Shown piece after piece: positions 10,601 through 22,870 of a stretch of 64,000 nt of DNA. The notes under the pieces are model-generated. The model worked only from the letters and a program-made list of their open reading frames with translations. It was not told where the DNA came from and did no database searches. Source of the stretch: Agriotes lineatus (Eukaryota > Arthropoda > Insecta > Coleoptera > Elateridae); NCBI GenBank assembly GCA_940337035.1, contig CALNHX010003634.1:62001-126000 (forward strand). The letters run 5' to 3'. The position numbers and the translations under genes are program-made. The first letter of the stretch is position 1; each line of letters begins with the position of its first letter.

Positions 10601-12280
10601 TTGCATCAAGCATTAATTTGCACAATGTATATAAAAGCAGAATTTAAATGAATTATTTTAAGAACCTGCTAAGCTAATAAATGTTACATAAAGTTCACAT
10701 AATGCCACAGTCATTAATCCAATTATAAATTGGACGATCAAAGTGAAATTCGGCCTGTGCGTGGTTTCACTTCTTCATTCAATTTCTTCAAGAACAAACT
10801 TACATGAATTAAATACCTAATTGGCATTGTGGTAGGAAGTACATATACAGCGTACTCCACCCAGTTTGCCTTGAATTTCTCGTAAATTCGGTGTCATTTT
10901 CTCGCTTTATAGCATTAATATAACTGTCTTGTGTAACAATCCGAGTGCTGCAGCAAAGTAACTGTACTTCGAACTTCGAAGGAAACCGACCAAGGTTCTG
11001 CATTGCAGAGCTATGCAACTGATGCGAAGGTTTTCCTAGAAATCGAACTAGGAATTCTTGGAACTCCTATCTATAGCGTCTCACCTTCGCATACTTTTCG
11101 GATTTTGGTGCTACATTTAATCAATATTTCAGTACTAATTTAAACCATAATCCTAATTGGTACTACCGAATTTGCCTTGGCACAAAACTTACCTTTCCGA
11201 TGTTCGTAGAAAGTTCATGTCTGAAAACCACGTATGAATCAGATTTAATTTAAATACACAAACACTGTTAAACGACGACAGTTTTTGTTTGTATCATTGC
11301 AAAAATATATTGTCTGGAAGTAAAAGTCCAGTTTTGCTGAAGTTGACAACCTTATTCGATAGTAACCTTGTCATTGGCAATTGTTCCGTTGTTATTTGTT
11401 TGAGATTGTAAATTAACAATTACTATCACTAACTGGTACTCGTAGCTTTCTTTTATGAAACTGTAACGAAAGTGACACTCTTTGTCGGTTTTGAGGTTTT
11501 TGATGAGATTCTAAATCTCTACAGTCATCGCCTATTGATGGCAACTAACCAAAATACGTGCATGGGTTTTCAATTCGTCGAATTATTGGAGCATAAGTAA
11601 TAGTTTTTACGGAAAATTGTTCTTAGCGTATTTCTTGTAGCAAACACATTTCATATTTTGTTACAGAGCGTGAGACCCAGTCTCTTTAAATCAAATAAAA
11701 TTACGTAAATTCATATTTTAGTTTGAAGAAAATACCATATAATATTATTGAACACATTTTACATTTTATTGTTAATTTATATGAAAACACAATTGGGGTA
11801 GTATTACTAGTTGTCATTAGTTAAATAAAGGTTTCTACTTCCAAAAGATTGGTACTAGTGGTACTATTTAATTGTGAGCAACTTCATGCTTAATGTTCCG
11901 ACTTAATAAATATCTTTAAAAGAGGCACGTACTAGCACCTATGTAGAATTTCCGTTGGTGTTTATTCTTTTTTATTTATTTTAACAATTTAAAACCGGTT
12001 TAACGTTTGTCGACAATCTAGTACATTTTGTTTGAAAATAAAATTCCAACATACCCGTTCGACTTGAGTACATTGGTTAAATTGTAATAAACAAAGAGAT
12101 ATTTTTTGTATATCACATTGACAGCTCGTAAAAAATATTTTTCTAAACCATATAGTTCATTTATTTTTAATACTCGTTGTTTCTCTCATATTCTATTTAA
12201 CTTAAAATAACCTTTTAACAATTTAAAGCATTTATCTATTCCTTATTTGCTTGGTCTCGGCGTTATTTTATTTATTTTAT

Positions 12281-13520
12281 CCAATTTTAACAGTGACATT
12301 ATTAACTCCATAACAACCTTCATAAACAGTTTAGGATTCATAAGTGAAATAAAGGTGTTTTAATTCACTAGAGTATTAAACAATTTTTTCTACTCCTTTA
12401 TTAGTAAATTGCTCATTAAGCACTGTTTACTTGATTAGTAAATTCGTTGTTACAAACAGTGTTACGTAATGACTAACACGTAATTTTTTTTATTACGTTA
12501 CAGTTAGTTTCTGTTGTTTGTACGAAGCGGTGTAGGGATGTGACTGCAGCCTCCTAATTTTTAAGATGGTGTGACAGTTGATTTGACAGTTAATAAAATA
12601 TTTCTTTTTCGTTTAACGAAATGAGTGTGATCGTAGAAAAAGTATAGTACGCAACTCGAGCTATAGAGCAATTACACGCTCGTGGAATTACACACGCGCC
12701 GCTACGCGGCTTGTGCGTAAATTTTCCAACTCGCGTGTAATATGCTTCCTACAGCTCTCGTTGTGTAATATACTATTAATTCACTAGTGAATTAAAAAAG
12801 TTTCAATGAAGAACAACATATTTTATTATTTCCACAAATATTTGCATTCGATTATTCGTTCTCTTTGTAGTGTGTAATATATAATTACTAAAATTATGAT
12901 CAAATAGATGATCAATAGGTAAATTTATATCTTAATTTGAATATTTTTAAATTTTTTATTCGATTTTGACAGTTTAAAGTGACATTATTAACTCCATAAC
13001 AGCCTTCATAAAAAATCTATGATTCACGAGTGAAATAACAGTGTTTTAATTCACTAGAGAATTAAAAAAAGTTAAATTCGCTAGAGAATTAAAAAAGTTT
13101 CAATGAAGAACAACATATTTTTACTATTTCCACAAATATTTGCATTCGATTATTTTTTCTCTTTGTAGTTTGTAATATATAATTACTAAAATTTAGATCA
13201 AATAGACGATGCATGGGAAAATTTATATCTTAATTTGCATTTTTTAATTTTTTATTTAATTTTGACAGTTTAAAGTGACATTATTAACTCCATAGCAACC
13301 TTCATAAACAGTCTATGATTCACAAGTGAAATAAAAGTGTTTTAATTCACTAGAGAATTAAAAAAGTGCAATTCACTAGAGAACTAAAAAGTTTCAATGA
13401 AGAAATCATATTTTTATTATTTCTACAAATATTTACATTCAATTTATTATTCTTTCTCTTTGAAGTGTGTAATATATAATTACTAAAATTTAGATCAAAT
13501 TGACGATGAATGGACAAACT
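12281..13520. repeat. Tandem repeat, unit about 295 bp
   Basis: The marker GTTTCAATGAAGAA recurs at about 12800, 13097 and 13391 (spacing 297 and 294 bp). A second marker (GACATTATTAACTCCAT) recurs near 12296, 12981 and 13278. Each unit has CACTAGAGAATTAAA palindromes and a TTTTGACAGTTTAAAG block. A partial unit at 12281-12400 is separated from the rest by a hairpin element (12631-12777). Confidence 0.8.
12631..12777. repeat. Hairpin element A (conserved ends, private stem)
   Basis: Begins TCGTAGAAAAAGTATAGTAC and ends GTGTAATATACTATT. Between them is a long imperfect stem (GCAACTCGAG...AATTACACGCTCG against its complement near 12725-12765). Same end pattern as the units at 19722, 33754, 40576 and 43802, but with a different stem sequence. 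Confidence 0.75.
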
Positions 13521-13559
13521 TATATCTTAATATGAATATTTTTAAATGTTTTATTCAAC

Positions 13560-13990
13560 ATTTCGTCAAAATTGAATAATAACATATATATTAACTCAAA
13601 GATATGATCTCAATCGCACTACGTGCTCGTGAGCTCAACATCTTTTCGTGAATAAACATTCACTTGGTATATAATATTAACTATTCAAAATTTCATCAAA
13701 ATAGAATAAAAATATATATAGGCCACGTGAATTAAACATTTATTAACTTAAAGATATGATCTCACTCGCACTACGTGCTCGTGAGCTCAACATCTTTTCG
13801 TGAATAAACATTCACTTGGTATATAATATTAACTATTCAAAATTTCATCAAAATAGAATAAAATTATATATAGGCCACGTGAATTAAACATTTATTAACT
13901 TAAAGATATGATCTCACTCGCACTACGTGCTCGTGAACTCAACATCTTTTCGTGAATAAACATATGTGTAATTCCCTTGGTGTATAATAT
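13560..13990. repeat. Tandem repeat, unit about 151 bp, three copies
   Basis: The phrase GATATGATCTCA begins at 13601, 13753 and 13904. Each copy has CACTACGTGCTCGTGA, CATCTTTTCGTGAATAAACA and, in two copies, a GGCCACGTGAATTAAACA block. The second and third copies are nearly identical, indicating recent amplification. Confidence 0.85.
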
Positions 13991-13999
13991 TTATTATTA

Positions 14000-15830
14000 T
14001 AATCTTAATGCAGAATAATTTCTCCCAACAACTATAATTGTAGTTAAAATTGATTAAAACTTTTTTTACTGAAATCATTGTAGAATTATGTAATTCAATT
14101 ACAACTTATCTAGACTGCAGTGCAGGGCCGTAACAAGCTATAGGCCAAGTATGCTCTCGCATAAGGGCGCAAGCGACAAGGAGCGCTAAAATGGCCAGGG
14201 TAGGAAAGAATTTCTTTCGTACTAATGAAAAAAAAAGAACGAAATAAGCGAAAAGCTTATGCTAAATATAATAATGAAAATTGCACTGAATCTGGTCGAC
14301 ACATTACATTCCACGCGAACGATCATTTTCTAAATTAAAACTAATTAAGATTTTTTTCTCACAAACTATTTCATTTGCAACATAAATTTTAGAATTTGCC
14401 GCACAGAAAATAATATTATATAAATTTTAACCTACTAGCATGTGTTTATTTATAATAAGTTCTCTTGGCTACATAATAATATGTACTTTTTACTTTCTTC
14501 GCCTCAGTCGAAGTATTGTGAAAAAAGAAAAGTTTCTTTGAAAACAATGTAAAGTCACAACTCTGAACGAATTAGTTCTGTAGAGCATTGAGTTTATTCA
14601 ATAAATATGAAGGAAAACACATCTACTTTTGAGGAATTTACAAACATCTTGCTACTATTTACGAGTAGTACTTAAACTGATAAGTTTGGTTTCACCTTCA
14701 CGCTCTTGGTAGTTTTTACATATCTCCACAGCTGGTTTATATTAATTTTCAAATTTTAATTGTTTATTTTTGAAATAACCTATTAAAAATCTGAATGATG
14801 AAAATTTGGCTTTCAAATGTAATCTTCCAAAAATACTATGCCAATTACCTTTCCACAAGTTATACCGCAATTCTATATAGTGCATGGATTTTTGATATAA
14901 TAGAGTGTCCCGTAATTTTTCATCACTTTTATTTTGTTTTTATGTTATGAACCAAGTTGTGGTCGAACGTCCTACTTAGCATTTTTCAGAGATTAAGAAG
15001 TCCCAATGCTAGTAATATCTATTACTGTTTGTATAAAATTAAGAATTTATAAAAACTATGTAGTTGTTAATTTCATGGCCGATTAGATACGCATTAGATA
15101 AGAAAACTGCCATAATTTGCCTAAATAAAAAATAAATCTGATCTTGCCTTTGGTTTAAAAAAATCATGGCGCCCTAGATAAACGGGGCAATATAAAATTG
15201 TGCAAAATGTTCACTCAGCTATACCATTGTTATTTTGTAAAATATCCTTTGCTAGGGTTGAATCTTCTTAATCTCGGCAATATTACATGACCATATGACC
15301 ACAGCGGTCGGAGTCTAAGGTATCTGGTACTCGGCATGCCTAGACTTTGTTCATAACATACAAATAAAATAAAAGCAGTCATAATCTTGTATATGAAAAT
15401 ATTAAATGTCATTTTGCTGTAAAAAATAGTTAAATCTGCAAGTCCTATAGAAATGAAAGCAACTATATTGTTTATTTATAAACAATAAAATGATTACAAT
15501 TGTAATACAATTTATAGTAGTATATAACTAAAGTGCAGTTGATTCCTTCAACACCAGGAATATTATTAGAAAACAACATACACCATATATGTCAGTTTTA
15601 GATAAGCTGTACCAGCATTTTTATTTATTTGCAACTGTTTTTTCATATAAGTGGAACATATTTTGTACTTAACAAGTAACTACATACAGCTAGAGTACCT
15701 ATATATAGGTACTCTACATACAGCCATACAACAATTTGTCAATATTCTTTCCATACAATGATTTAAAAATAGCCAAGGTCCACCTACGTTGTTCTCTGAA
15801 TGATGTCATTTTTGGCAGTGGTATATTATG
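14000..15830. other. no gene recognised (intronic)
   Basis: A 13-bp GCAGGGCCGTAAC at 14122-14134 is inverted at 16284-16296, a possible hAT-like end pair, but the flanks show no convincing 8-bp duplication. Apart from the SINE fragment, nothing coding is seen. Confidence 0.35.
15245..15352 (+). mobile_element. SINE body fragment
   Basis: Matches the non-tRNA body of the SINE at 6471-6813 (TCCTTTGCTAGGGTTG, CTCGGCAA, GGTATCTGGTACTC and GGCATGCCTAGAC are shared), with about 20 percent divergence. The tRNA head is missing. Confidence 0.7.
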
Positions 15831-16004
15831 ATATGTTTTATATCGGACTTTTTCCACTCTCTAGAGTGCACGTCTAAAGACGTACAATATCAGTCCTTCT
15901 CAGGACTAACCAGGAACTCCTGAAGACGGGAGTAGATCAAAAACTCTCGAAACGTCGTGTGATAAACAACCTAGACAGTGGAACAAGTCCGATAAAAAAC
16001 ATAT
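15831..16004 (+). mobile_element. Short foldback element with a hammerhead-like motif in the loop
   Basis: The arms at 15831-15864 and 15971-16004 are inverted copies of about 34 bp with three or four mismatches (TATCGGACTT...CCACT). The loop carries CTGAAGA (15920-15926), a GGGAG/CTCTC helix, then GAAAC and GTC, matching CUGANGA...GAAA...UH. Stem I complementarity is weak here, so the ribozyme is probably decayed. Confidence 0.55.
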
Positions 16005-19000
16005 TTTTACCTACGTGTCTTATCAACTATGGTGAGTTTTTAGTTCTTCCGTGCATTTAGCAAACATAAAAGAATTAAAATATATTTTTAAGAAATGAGT
16101 AGGAGTTTGATGTTAGAATGAGATTAGCCACCAATAATTTGGATTTTGGCTTGTATAAAAGACATTTTACATAATAAAAAATCCACAAGAACATTTCATT
16201 CCAAAAAAGGAAATGACAGGTGGCAACCCTACTACTGAGGGACTCAAAACGTTAGCTTGCCTGCATTAAAATTTTGCTTAGTTACGGCCCTGCCAGAATG
16301 CATATAAAACGGTAAAATACAGATCCTGTTACTACACAATAGAAGTATCATTACGTAGCTATAGTTGTTCTGTGGCACCTATCGTGATTTGTCTTTTATT
16401 GTGCTTTCTGAAGTTGACCTTGATCGTCACCGACCTAGTAACATTTTTCTTATCTTTAGAGTTGCTGCACCTATTTGCTAAATATTTCTGAATATCCGGT
16501 TATATAAATGGAATAATTAAATGTGACCTTTGGTGATTTATGTACTATCATGGCTTTATTTTTAAAAGAACCGCAATACTACACTGTCGGTACTTACAGA
16601 AATAATCATCAGATAAATTAATGTATTATGGTAAAATAATTATGATTTAAAGTTTATAGTTAATAGTTATTTATGTACCAAGGTAGTAAACTACGATTTT
16701 AATCTGTAAGTAATGTGGGAATTTTCAGTGGGACTAAAAAGTTTACTCCTGAGCATACCAAATTTTCTTCCCAACCGTAAATCGAAACATCTTTATTTTT
16801 AATTCTAGATAAATTCATAATTACCTAATGCCTAGTAATTAACTGATCAGATCGGGGAAACAAGGTTGTTTGTCATGAAAAACTAATAAATATGGCAGGC
16901 TGTGAGGGAATGAAGTGCCATTTTATTTCCTGCCTTATTGTTATTTATTAAAAATAAATATGGCAAACTCATTCTCCTCCGTATAGTTTTCAGTCTTGAG
17001 ACTGGTTTGTCGCAGCTTTTCAATTTTTCCTGTGTAAGGCCTAAGGGATAAAGTATCACTTTACTCCCTTACTTTTGATAACATAAACTTACTGTGGAGT
17101 AAACTTTTTCAATCCATTGTCCGAAAATTGCTTACTCGTCGTTTACTTCCTTGGTACGTAAATAACTATTTCTTCTACAGATACACTTAACATCATCTAA
17201 AACGAGGATCCTTATCGATGTCGTGTATTCATGGAGCCCTAATTATATCGACATATTTTTCTTTAAAAAATGTAATAATGCTGGTTTAAAATATAATTGT
17301 ATTGCGTCTGCTTGGGATCATCTTCCATTGAGAAATTTCACTTATGATGCAGCAGGTCAAGGACAGCAATATTTAGAAACTCGGTCGTCTAGCATAATTT
17401 TATACGACAAACATTGCACTTTCGATAATTCTGTTACTTTCCTGGGTGATCAAGTTTTTCAGTTTTTAAATTAGTTAGGCCACTCGGTACGCGTTGGTCA
17501 CGAATTTGAACCACAGACCTTTAGCCTAACCATAACCACTCGTCTAAGCTGTACCACGTACCAGTACATGCTATAATGTCTTCCACTAAATGTAAGAATA
17601 AATTGTATATTAATAAATCACGATATGAATTAACTTCATAGCATGATTTAATTTGGTTAATGGTCTTCTATTATACTTCGAAGTCATATCGCATCTAGCT
17701 CAATTAAATATAAAAATAAAAATTTTATAAATTTTATTTAATTTGCACGTGAAAGTTGAAATTTGTAATTTAACTCCCGTAGAGATAGAGTAAGCTAATA
17801 TTGCAACAGCAGCTTTATTACTTTTATTTGCGAGTTTTCGAGTGCTTAGATACGTAGTAGGGTATATAAGAGTTCTTGCTCCCAAAAAATGCACCTACTC
17901 ATACGACAAAATGAATAAACAGTGCACAGAAAGTGGAACGGCAAGCGAAATTTTCTGACAAGTTACGTAATGCTTTCTGAATTGGTAATAGTGTAATTTT
18001 GAATCGATATGTGACAATCGCTTTAATCTACATTAAGTAGTTATGCAAATATGGAACACTGCCAGATATGTAAAATGTTTAAATTTCCAGTAACCACTCA
18101 ATCAGCAAAAAGCATACCAAAAAACGTATCATAATATTAAGAATTAGAAATGATTCAACTTACAGATGACCTCTTTTGACTATTTTTTTTCGCTTCGCGT
18201 AGCAGATTTGTTAGATTTCTAATTAATTGTTAAATGGATTGAGCGCAAAGTTCGATCATAACCAGTAAAATAGCATTCCAATAAACTTGAGAAACGTGAA
18301 ATATGCAAATACTTCTATAGACCTAAATTAATTGTACAACATTGTGACAGTATTTAATTATTGAAACTTACATAACCACAGAAACTTATAAAGTTACAGT
18401 AGGGTGAACCACAAAAGCCACCAAATATGTAAGTGTAAATGTCAACAACTCGTTTTAGGATTTTGCAATATCCTGGTGAAATTCTTTATTTACGCTAAAC
18501 ATTTTGTTAATTATGTGCCAGGTCATATCCATATTTAATGGGAGTTTGCAAATATGAACATTAAATAAACTGTTTCTCTTAATATTAAAATTACTTTACG
18601 ACATACATTGGAATATATAATGTTACTAATTCTATGGACATAACAATTACCAAATAATATGTCGTTTCATAAAATAAACACTTTCAAATATTTAAAATCA
18701 GCTTTGAAATTATTATGACACTTTTTTATGTAGCTATTTGTCAAGGTTACGGTGGTATAGATATGGTAAATAATATATCAGTTATAACTGATTTTATCTA
18801 CGACAGTGTGTAGAATTGCCTTTTAGTTGGCAGTTTTAAGTTTGTAAATCGACTGTTTAATAACATGTTTTCATTAGTTTACGTAGTAAATAGCAACGTG
18901 CTTAAAAGATTTCATTAGGCACGTAGTTAGTAGCAACGTGTTTTAAAATTTTTAAAACACTCAAAATTAGGACCGGCTGCTAGTAATTCTAATTTACATG

Positions 19001-19025
19001 CAAAATATTTTTTATATTTACCGTA

Positions 19026-19714
19026 TTTTTACTTCCTTTTACTACTATAAAGGAAGTATTGGATTCACCCCAAAAATTCGAAATTGAGTTTTCAACAGAT
19101 CTTCACGTTTTAGAGTCCCCTGATCCCAAAAAACATATTTTTTTTCATTGGTCTGTCTGTGTGTGTGTCTGTGTGTGTGTGTGTCTGTGAACAGAATATC
19201 TCAAAAACGAAAAGAGGTATGGCATTGAAACTTCATATATAAGTTTTGTGTACTATGTAGATGAGACAGCAAGCTTTTGAAGAAAATCGCATAACCGGAA
19301 GTAGGTGTTTACTCTTGTGATTTTTCAGTTTTTTTCGATTTTTTCAAAAACGGCTCTAACGATTTTTTTTAAACTTTACATTTTTCTTACATTTTTAATG
19401 TGTATTGATGTGAGATAGGTGATTTTCCAGTTGAATATTTCTAAAGTGGGTTTCTTTTGTTTTTTTTTCTATTTTTTTTTATTAACTCCTATTTTAAATA
19501 AAACACCCGGTATATTATTACATTTTTGAATTCACCTTAAAATTCTAGAGAAAATTTGTCTCTTCAACTAACACTCGATTTTGTACCGTTTTTGTAGAAT
19601 TTGTAATTTTTGAAAATTTTTAACAAATGGTTAAAAATTAAAAATGAAATTTTTGACTAATTATAAGATCACTGTAAAAGGAAGTTGTGTGAGTGTATCA
19701 CACCAGATTTTTTA
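19026..19714 (+). mobile_element. Repeat element R650, copy 1
   Basis: A 689-bp unit sharing clear similarity over its full length with 34381-35031. It starts TTTTTACTTCCTTTTAC and ends CACACCAGATTTTTTA; a 12-bp ACTTCCTTTTAC near the start is inverted as GTAAAAGGAAGT near the end. It contains a GTGTGTCT microsatellite. No coding capacity is visible, so it looks non-autonomous. Partial copies lie at 42644-42692 and 57343-57590. Confidence 0.75.
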
Positions 19715-19721
19715 GATTCTA

Positions 19722-19839
19722 TCGTAGATAAAATATTGTACGATACACATGCGTAAAGCATCTTTAGTCACTCGTGGGGCTCTACCCCACTCGTGCCTAA
19801 AGAGTAGCTTTACGCACTTGTATCGTAAATTACTATTTT
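19722..19839. repeat. Hairpin element B
   Basis: Begins TCGTAGATAAAATATTGTAC and ends GTAAATTACTATT. The stem ACGATACACATGCGTAAAGC...CACTCGTGGGG pairs with CCCCACTCGTGCC...GCGCACTTGTATCGT-type sequence across a loop of about 5 nt; nearly the entire unit folds. Confidence 0.8.
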
Positions 19840-20479
19840 TGCATAGCTGTGAAAAATATAAATAACATAAACGAGCAACAAAATAATACCAAATACAATA
19901 ACAAATGTAATTTCTAATTAAAGATATATGCCACATGCACTGCCAGGTCAAATAGAATTATGTGGAAATGGAATATTAGTTTATTGAGAAGAAAAGCAAA
20001 TGTCCAATCAGCGTCTTTAATTACTAATATTTGTACGCAATTTCCCGCTTGTGGTACACTTTAGAACTACTATTTTTGTTTTAGTGACTGGGGTTGTTCG
20101 TAGGAAATTGGTTAATATTAATCTACATTATTTATACTTACATTTTCTATTTTGTTCTACATCAGCTAGCTTTTACAGAAAAATATTTGGAAGTAAATTT
20201 TTTGTGCTGTTTTTAATACAAAAATAAAGCATAAAACCTGAAATAAATGCAAAATTTAATATTAGGATAAAAATCAAGAAATAATACAACTAACTTAACT
20301 CAATCGAGCAATTAATATAAAACATTTTAATTCTACTATTATTTATTCGTTTCCCTCCTGTTTCGTTGAAGATATTTCCATAATTCAATATGTAAAATGG
20401 TTTTCCCCTCTTATTCCTTATAAATTCCATCAAATTCTATTTAAAAAAAATTAAAATTATATGATTTTTTAAAACTTGG

Positions 20480-21030
20480 TGAGTATTTTAGGAAATTATT
20501 AAGTCAATTTGTTATTAAATAAGCATGATTTTTGATAATAAATAAATATCATTTTGTTGTAAACATATTTTAATTTTAAATTTAAAAAATTTTAATTATA
20601 CGTTTCGCCAGTTATGTTGGCTTCATCATTAATTTAATAAAACATTTTAAAATAGGCATTTTTTAACAAAATTTTTCTTTTACATTCCTGCATTCAGAAA
20701 TGCTAAAGCGTTTTGTTTTAATTGTGTTAAAAATGAATTATCATGAATAATTCCTTTTACTTCCTTAGTTGTTAAATATTAACATTTAAAAAAATGTCGT
20801 TAACTAAATCCAAATTTAAACTACTCATTACATCTGTTAAAAATGACTAATGTTATAATGTTTTATTAAGTTACTGATGAAGCCAACGCCAACGTTGGCG
20901 AAACGTATAATTAAAAAAATTTCAATTTCAAGTATGTTTACGACAAAATGATTTTTATTTATAATCAAAAATCATGCTTATTTAATAACATTTTGACTTA
21001 ATAATCTCCTAAAATACTTATAAAATTCTA
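20480..21030. mobile_element. Foldback element with a hammerhead ribozyme motif in one arm
   Basis: Long inverted repeat with arms at about 20480-20640 and 20870-21025 (TTTTAGGAAATTATTAAGTC at one end, its complement at the other). The right arm carries a hammerhead with all core positions intact. In the left arm the core C is replaced by A and helix II is weakened. It resembles the inverted-repeat organisation of Penelope-like elements but encodes no protein, so a non-autonomous derivative is my inference. Confidence 0.7.
20866..20915 (+). ncRNA. Hammerhead ribozyme motif in foldback element
   Basis: TTAAGTTA, then CTGATGA (20874-20880), helix II GCCAACG-CCAA-CGTTGGC (7 perfect bp), GAAAC (20900-20904), GTA, then TAATTAAA, which pairs with TTAAGTTA over five contiguous pairs including one G-U. 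Stem III is minimal, as in Penelope-type hammerheads. One unpaired A lies between the core and helix II. Confidence 0.72.
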
Positions 21031-21554
21031 TATCATTGAAAAGTAAACAAATAACTGCGTTTCATGAAGGTTCCCGTTTATGTCTATTTAAAAACCGAAA
21101 GCAATGTATATTTATTAATGACATTTTTGTAGAACATTCTAAATTGTCAAATCCCTTTTTGTGTTACAATCGAAAAACAAACATAGAGAATTTCAATTTG
21201 TAGTGAAAATAAACATGCTCTAAAAACTATCATAAAGTGTGCGAAAAATTCTTGGGTTAAATAAATATTTTTGACAAAGGCGGCCATGGAAAAGCAAATC
21301 GATAAATTAGTAAAATATCTTATTTTAAAGATTATTTTCACATTTATATCTAATGCAAAAATCATTGTACTTGCATATTATTACTGAAGCCCATGATAGA
21401 ATGGCTTGGTCATTCATAATAATTATAGCCTGTACGTTGATTTAAGCTGGCATTTTTTGTGATATAATTCTCTGGAAGTGCAAGTACCTATATCACAAAA
21501 TATCAGCGTTTACTTACTTACAAGATTTCAAAATACATATAATAATTTGTTATA

Positions 21555-21691
21555 TACAAGGTGCCCAACTTAAATGTACGCAGCTTAAAGCAGGTGAGTA
21601 TGCAACACACATTACATTTACAGCCTAGATGTAATTTGTGTTGCATACTTACCTGCTTAAAGCTGCGTACATTCAAGTTGGGCACCTTGTA
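21555..21691. mobile_element. 137-bp snap-back MITE-like hairpin
   Basis: The two arms (21555-21618, 21630-21691) are inverted copies over about 60 bp with very few mismatches, starting TACAAGGTGCCCAACTTAA. The loop is only about 12 nt. Near-identity of the arms implies recent origin or gene conversion. Confidence 0.75.
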
Positions 21692-21867
21692 GTATGTACA
21701 ATACTTGATAGATTTATTTAATTCTTAAAAATGAATCTAAAAATTGTTATACACTTATGCCCTACTATTTATATCTAATCAAGTCCCCATTTTACTATGC
21801 TGTACTTACTGTAAATTCAAACTTTGACACATTAAACTATTAATGTGATATATTTCTATTATTTCAG

Positions 21868-22323
21868 CTAGGAATACAAATTCTACTAACAGAAGCTCAA
21901 TTTCCTCCAAGACTTAACATACCTGGTGCTCTTTTAGTACAACCAAATAGATCGGGACCTCAAAGGTCACACAGGCCTGAACCAGGTCATGCTCCGCCAC
22001 GACTTCGTAAACCAATTCCAAACGCACTGCCCATCTCCATTCCTATTCGTGAAGATTCTGAAGAAGATCAAAGATCCTCTATATTAGATGACGAAGTTGC
22101 AAGATTGATCCAGGCCAACAACAGACAGGCAGCTGCAGCTGCAGCTAATGACGACGAACCACCTCGTCCTATACAATTTAGACCTGAACGTCCTGTACCT
22201 GTTCTTCGACAAGATCTTCGTGATTCTCCTCCACCTAGACAATCGTTAAGACAAGAGATCGAGGAAGAAAATGTTCCTGTTATTCGTCAGCAGCTGACAC
22301 CTGTGCGACAAGCTCCTCCTCAG
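21868..22323 (+). CDS. Cuticular protein, exon 2
   Basis: Follows the acceptor TTTCAG in phase 0 and encodes 152 residues up to the donor GTAAGG at 22324. It starts LGIQILLTEAQ, completing the signal peptide, then is low-complexity and rich in Pro, Arg, Gln and acidic residues (PPRL, PLPISIPIRED, a six-Ala run, repeated RPERPVPVLRQ / PVIRQQLTPVRQ patterns). The regular P-x-R-Q motifs look like an extended, disordered region of the sort seen in structural cuticle proteins. No enzyme domain is present. Confidence 0.9.
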
Positions 22324-22407
22324 GTAAGGGTTCGCATTAGACACAATTTGCAACTTTAAACTATTTATAGTTGTAATCAATTATTTCTAAAGACAATTAA
22401 TTATTAG

Positions 22408-22809
22408 GTGGTACGACAACAACCCCCTCCCCAACCACAAAGACAACAAAAAGCCAGAGTAGCTGCCAACCCAAGACCAGTGCCACAACAATATTTAGAA
22501 GATGACGATGGACGTCGTGGTAGAAATCGTAAACCTCCAGTACAAATTCTGCGTAAGTATCGTACAGACAATGAAGACGGAAGCATCACTTGGGGATTTG
22601 AGAATGATGATGGAACCTTCAAAGAAGAAACTATCGGGGCTGATTGTATTATCAGAGGAAAATATGGTTACGTAGACCCTGAAGGTACACGAAGAGAGTA
22701 CAATTATGAAGCAGGTAATAAATGTGATCCAGAAGAAGAATTTCTTGAGGATCTACCACCTCAACAAGTTGTTTCTAATAGAGCGCCACCTAAAAGGCCA
22801 TACAATTAG
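22408..22809 (+). CDS. Cuticular protein, exon 3 with chitin-binding RR domain
   Basis: Follows an 84-nt intron (GTAAGG...TTATTAG), phase 0, 133 codons to the stop. After a QPQRQQ-rich start comes a Rebers-Riddiford-type domain at about residues 214-272 of the 297-residue product: LRKYRTDNEDGSITWGFEN, DDGTFKEET, then RGKYGYVDPEGTRREYNYEAG. The DGS-x-x-W/Y-G-F-E and G-x-Y-x-Y-x-D-x-x-G spacing is the chitin_bind_4 pattern, but a Cys pair (ADC...NKCDPE) and the lack of a typical GF-P ending make it a divergent subtype. The protein would be secreted by epidermis and bind chitin in cuticle. The C-terminus is NRAPPKRPYN. I do not assign a symbol. Confidence 0.92.
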   Translation: MVRQQPPPQPQRQQKARVAANPRPVPQQYLEDDDGRRGRNRKPPVQILRKYRTDNEDGSITWGFENDDGTFKEETIGADCIIRGKYGYVDPEGTRREYNYEAGNKCDPEEEFLEDLPPQQVVSNRAPPKRPYN

Positions 22810-22870
22810 AAGTTAATGTAATTAGTTAGATGTTTTATCCAATAAGATTCCGTTTATTGTTTTACGTATT

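Larger units (their letters stand above)
7668..21867 (+). other. Intron 1 of the cuticular gene (14,200 nt)
   Basis: Bounded by GTGAGT and TTTCAG. It contains tandem repeats at 12.2-14.0 kb, a SINE fragment, hairpin elements at 12.6 and 19.7 kb, and hammerhead-bearing foldbacks at 15.8 and 20.5 kb. From 7.7 to 12.2 kb and 16.3 to 19.0 kb I see only AT-rich sequence with no supported gene. Confidence 0.75.

Noticed and set aside
14122..16296. 2.2-kb hAT element with CAGGGCCGTAAC ends
   Set aside because: The inverted ends match over 13 bp, but the flanks show no 8-bp duplication and there is no transposase; possibly two unrelated insertions.
17223..17474. 83-aa intronic ORF
   Set aside because: Not recognisable and not bounded by convincing splice sites; likely chance.
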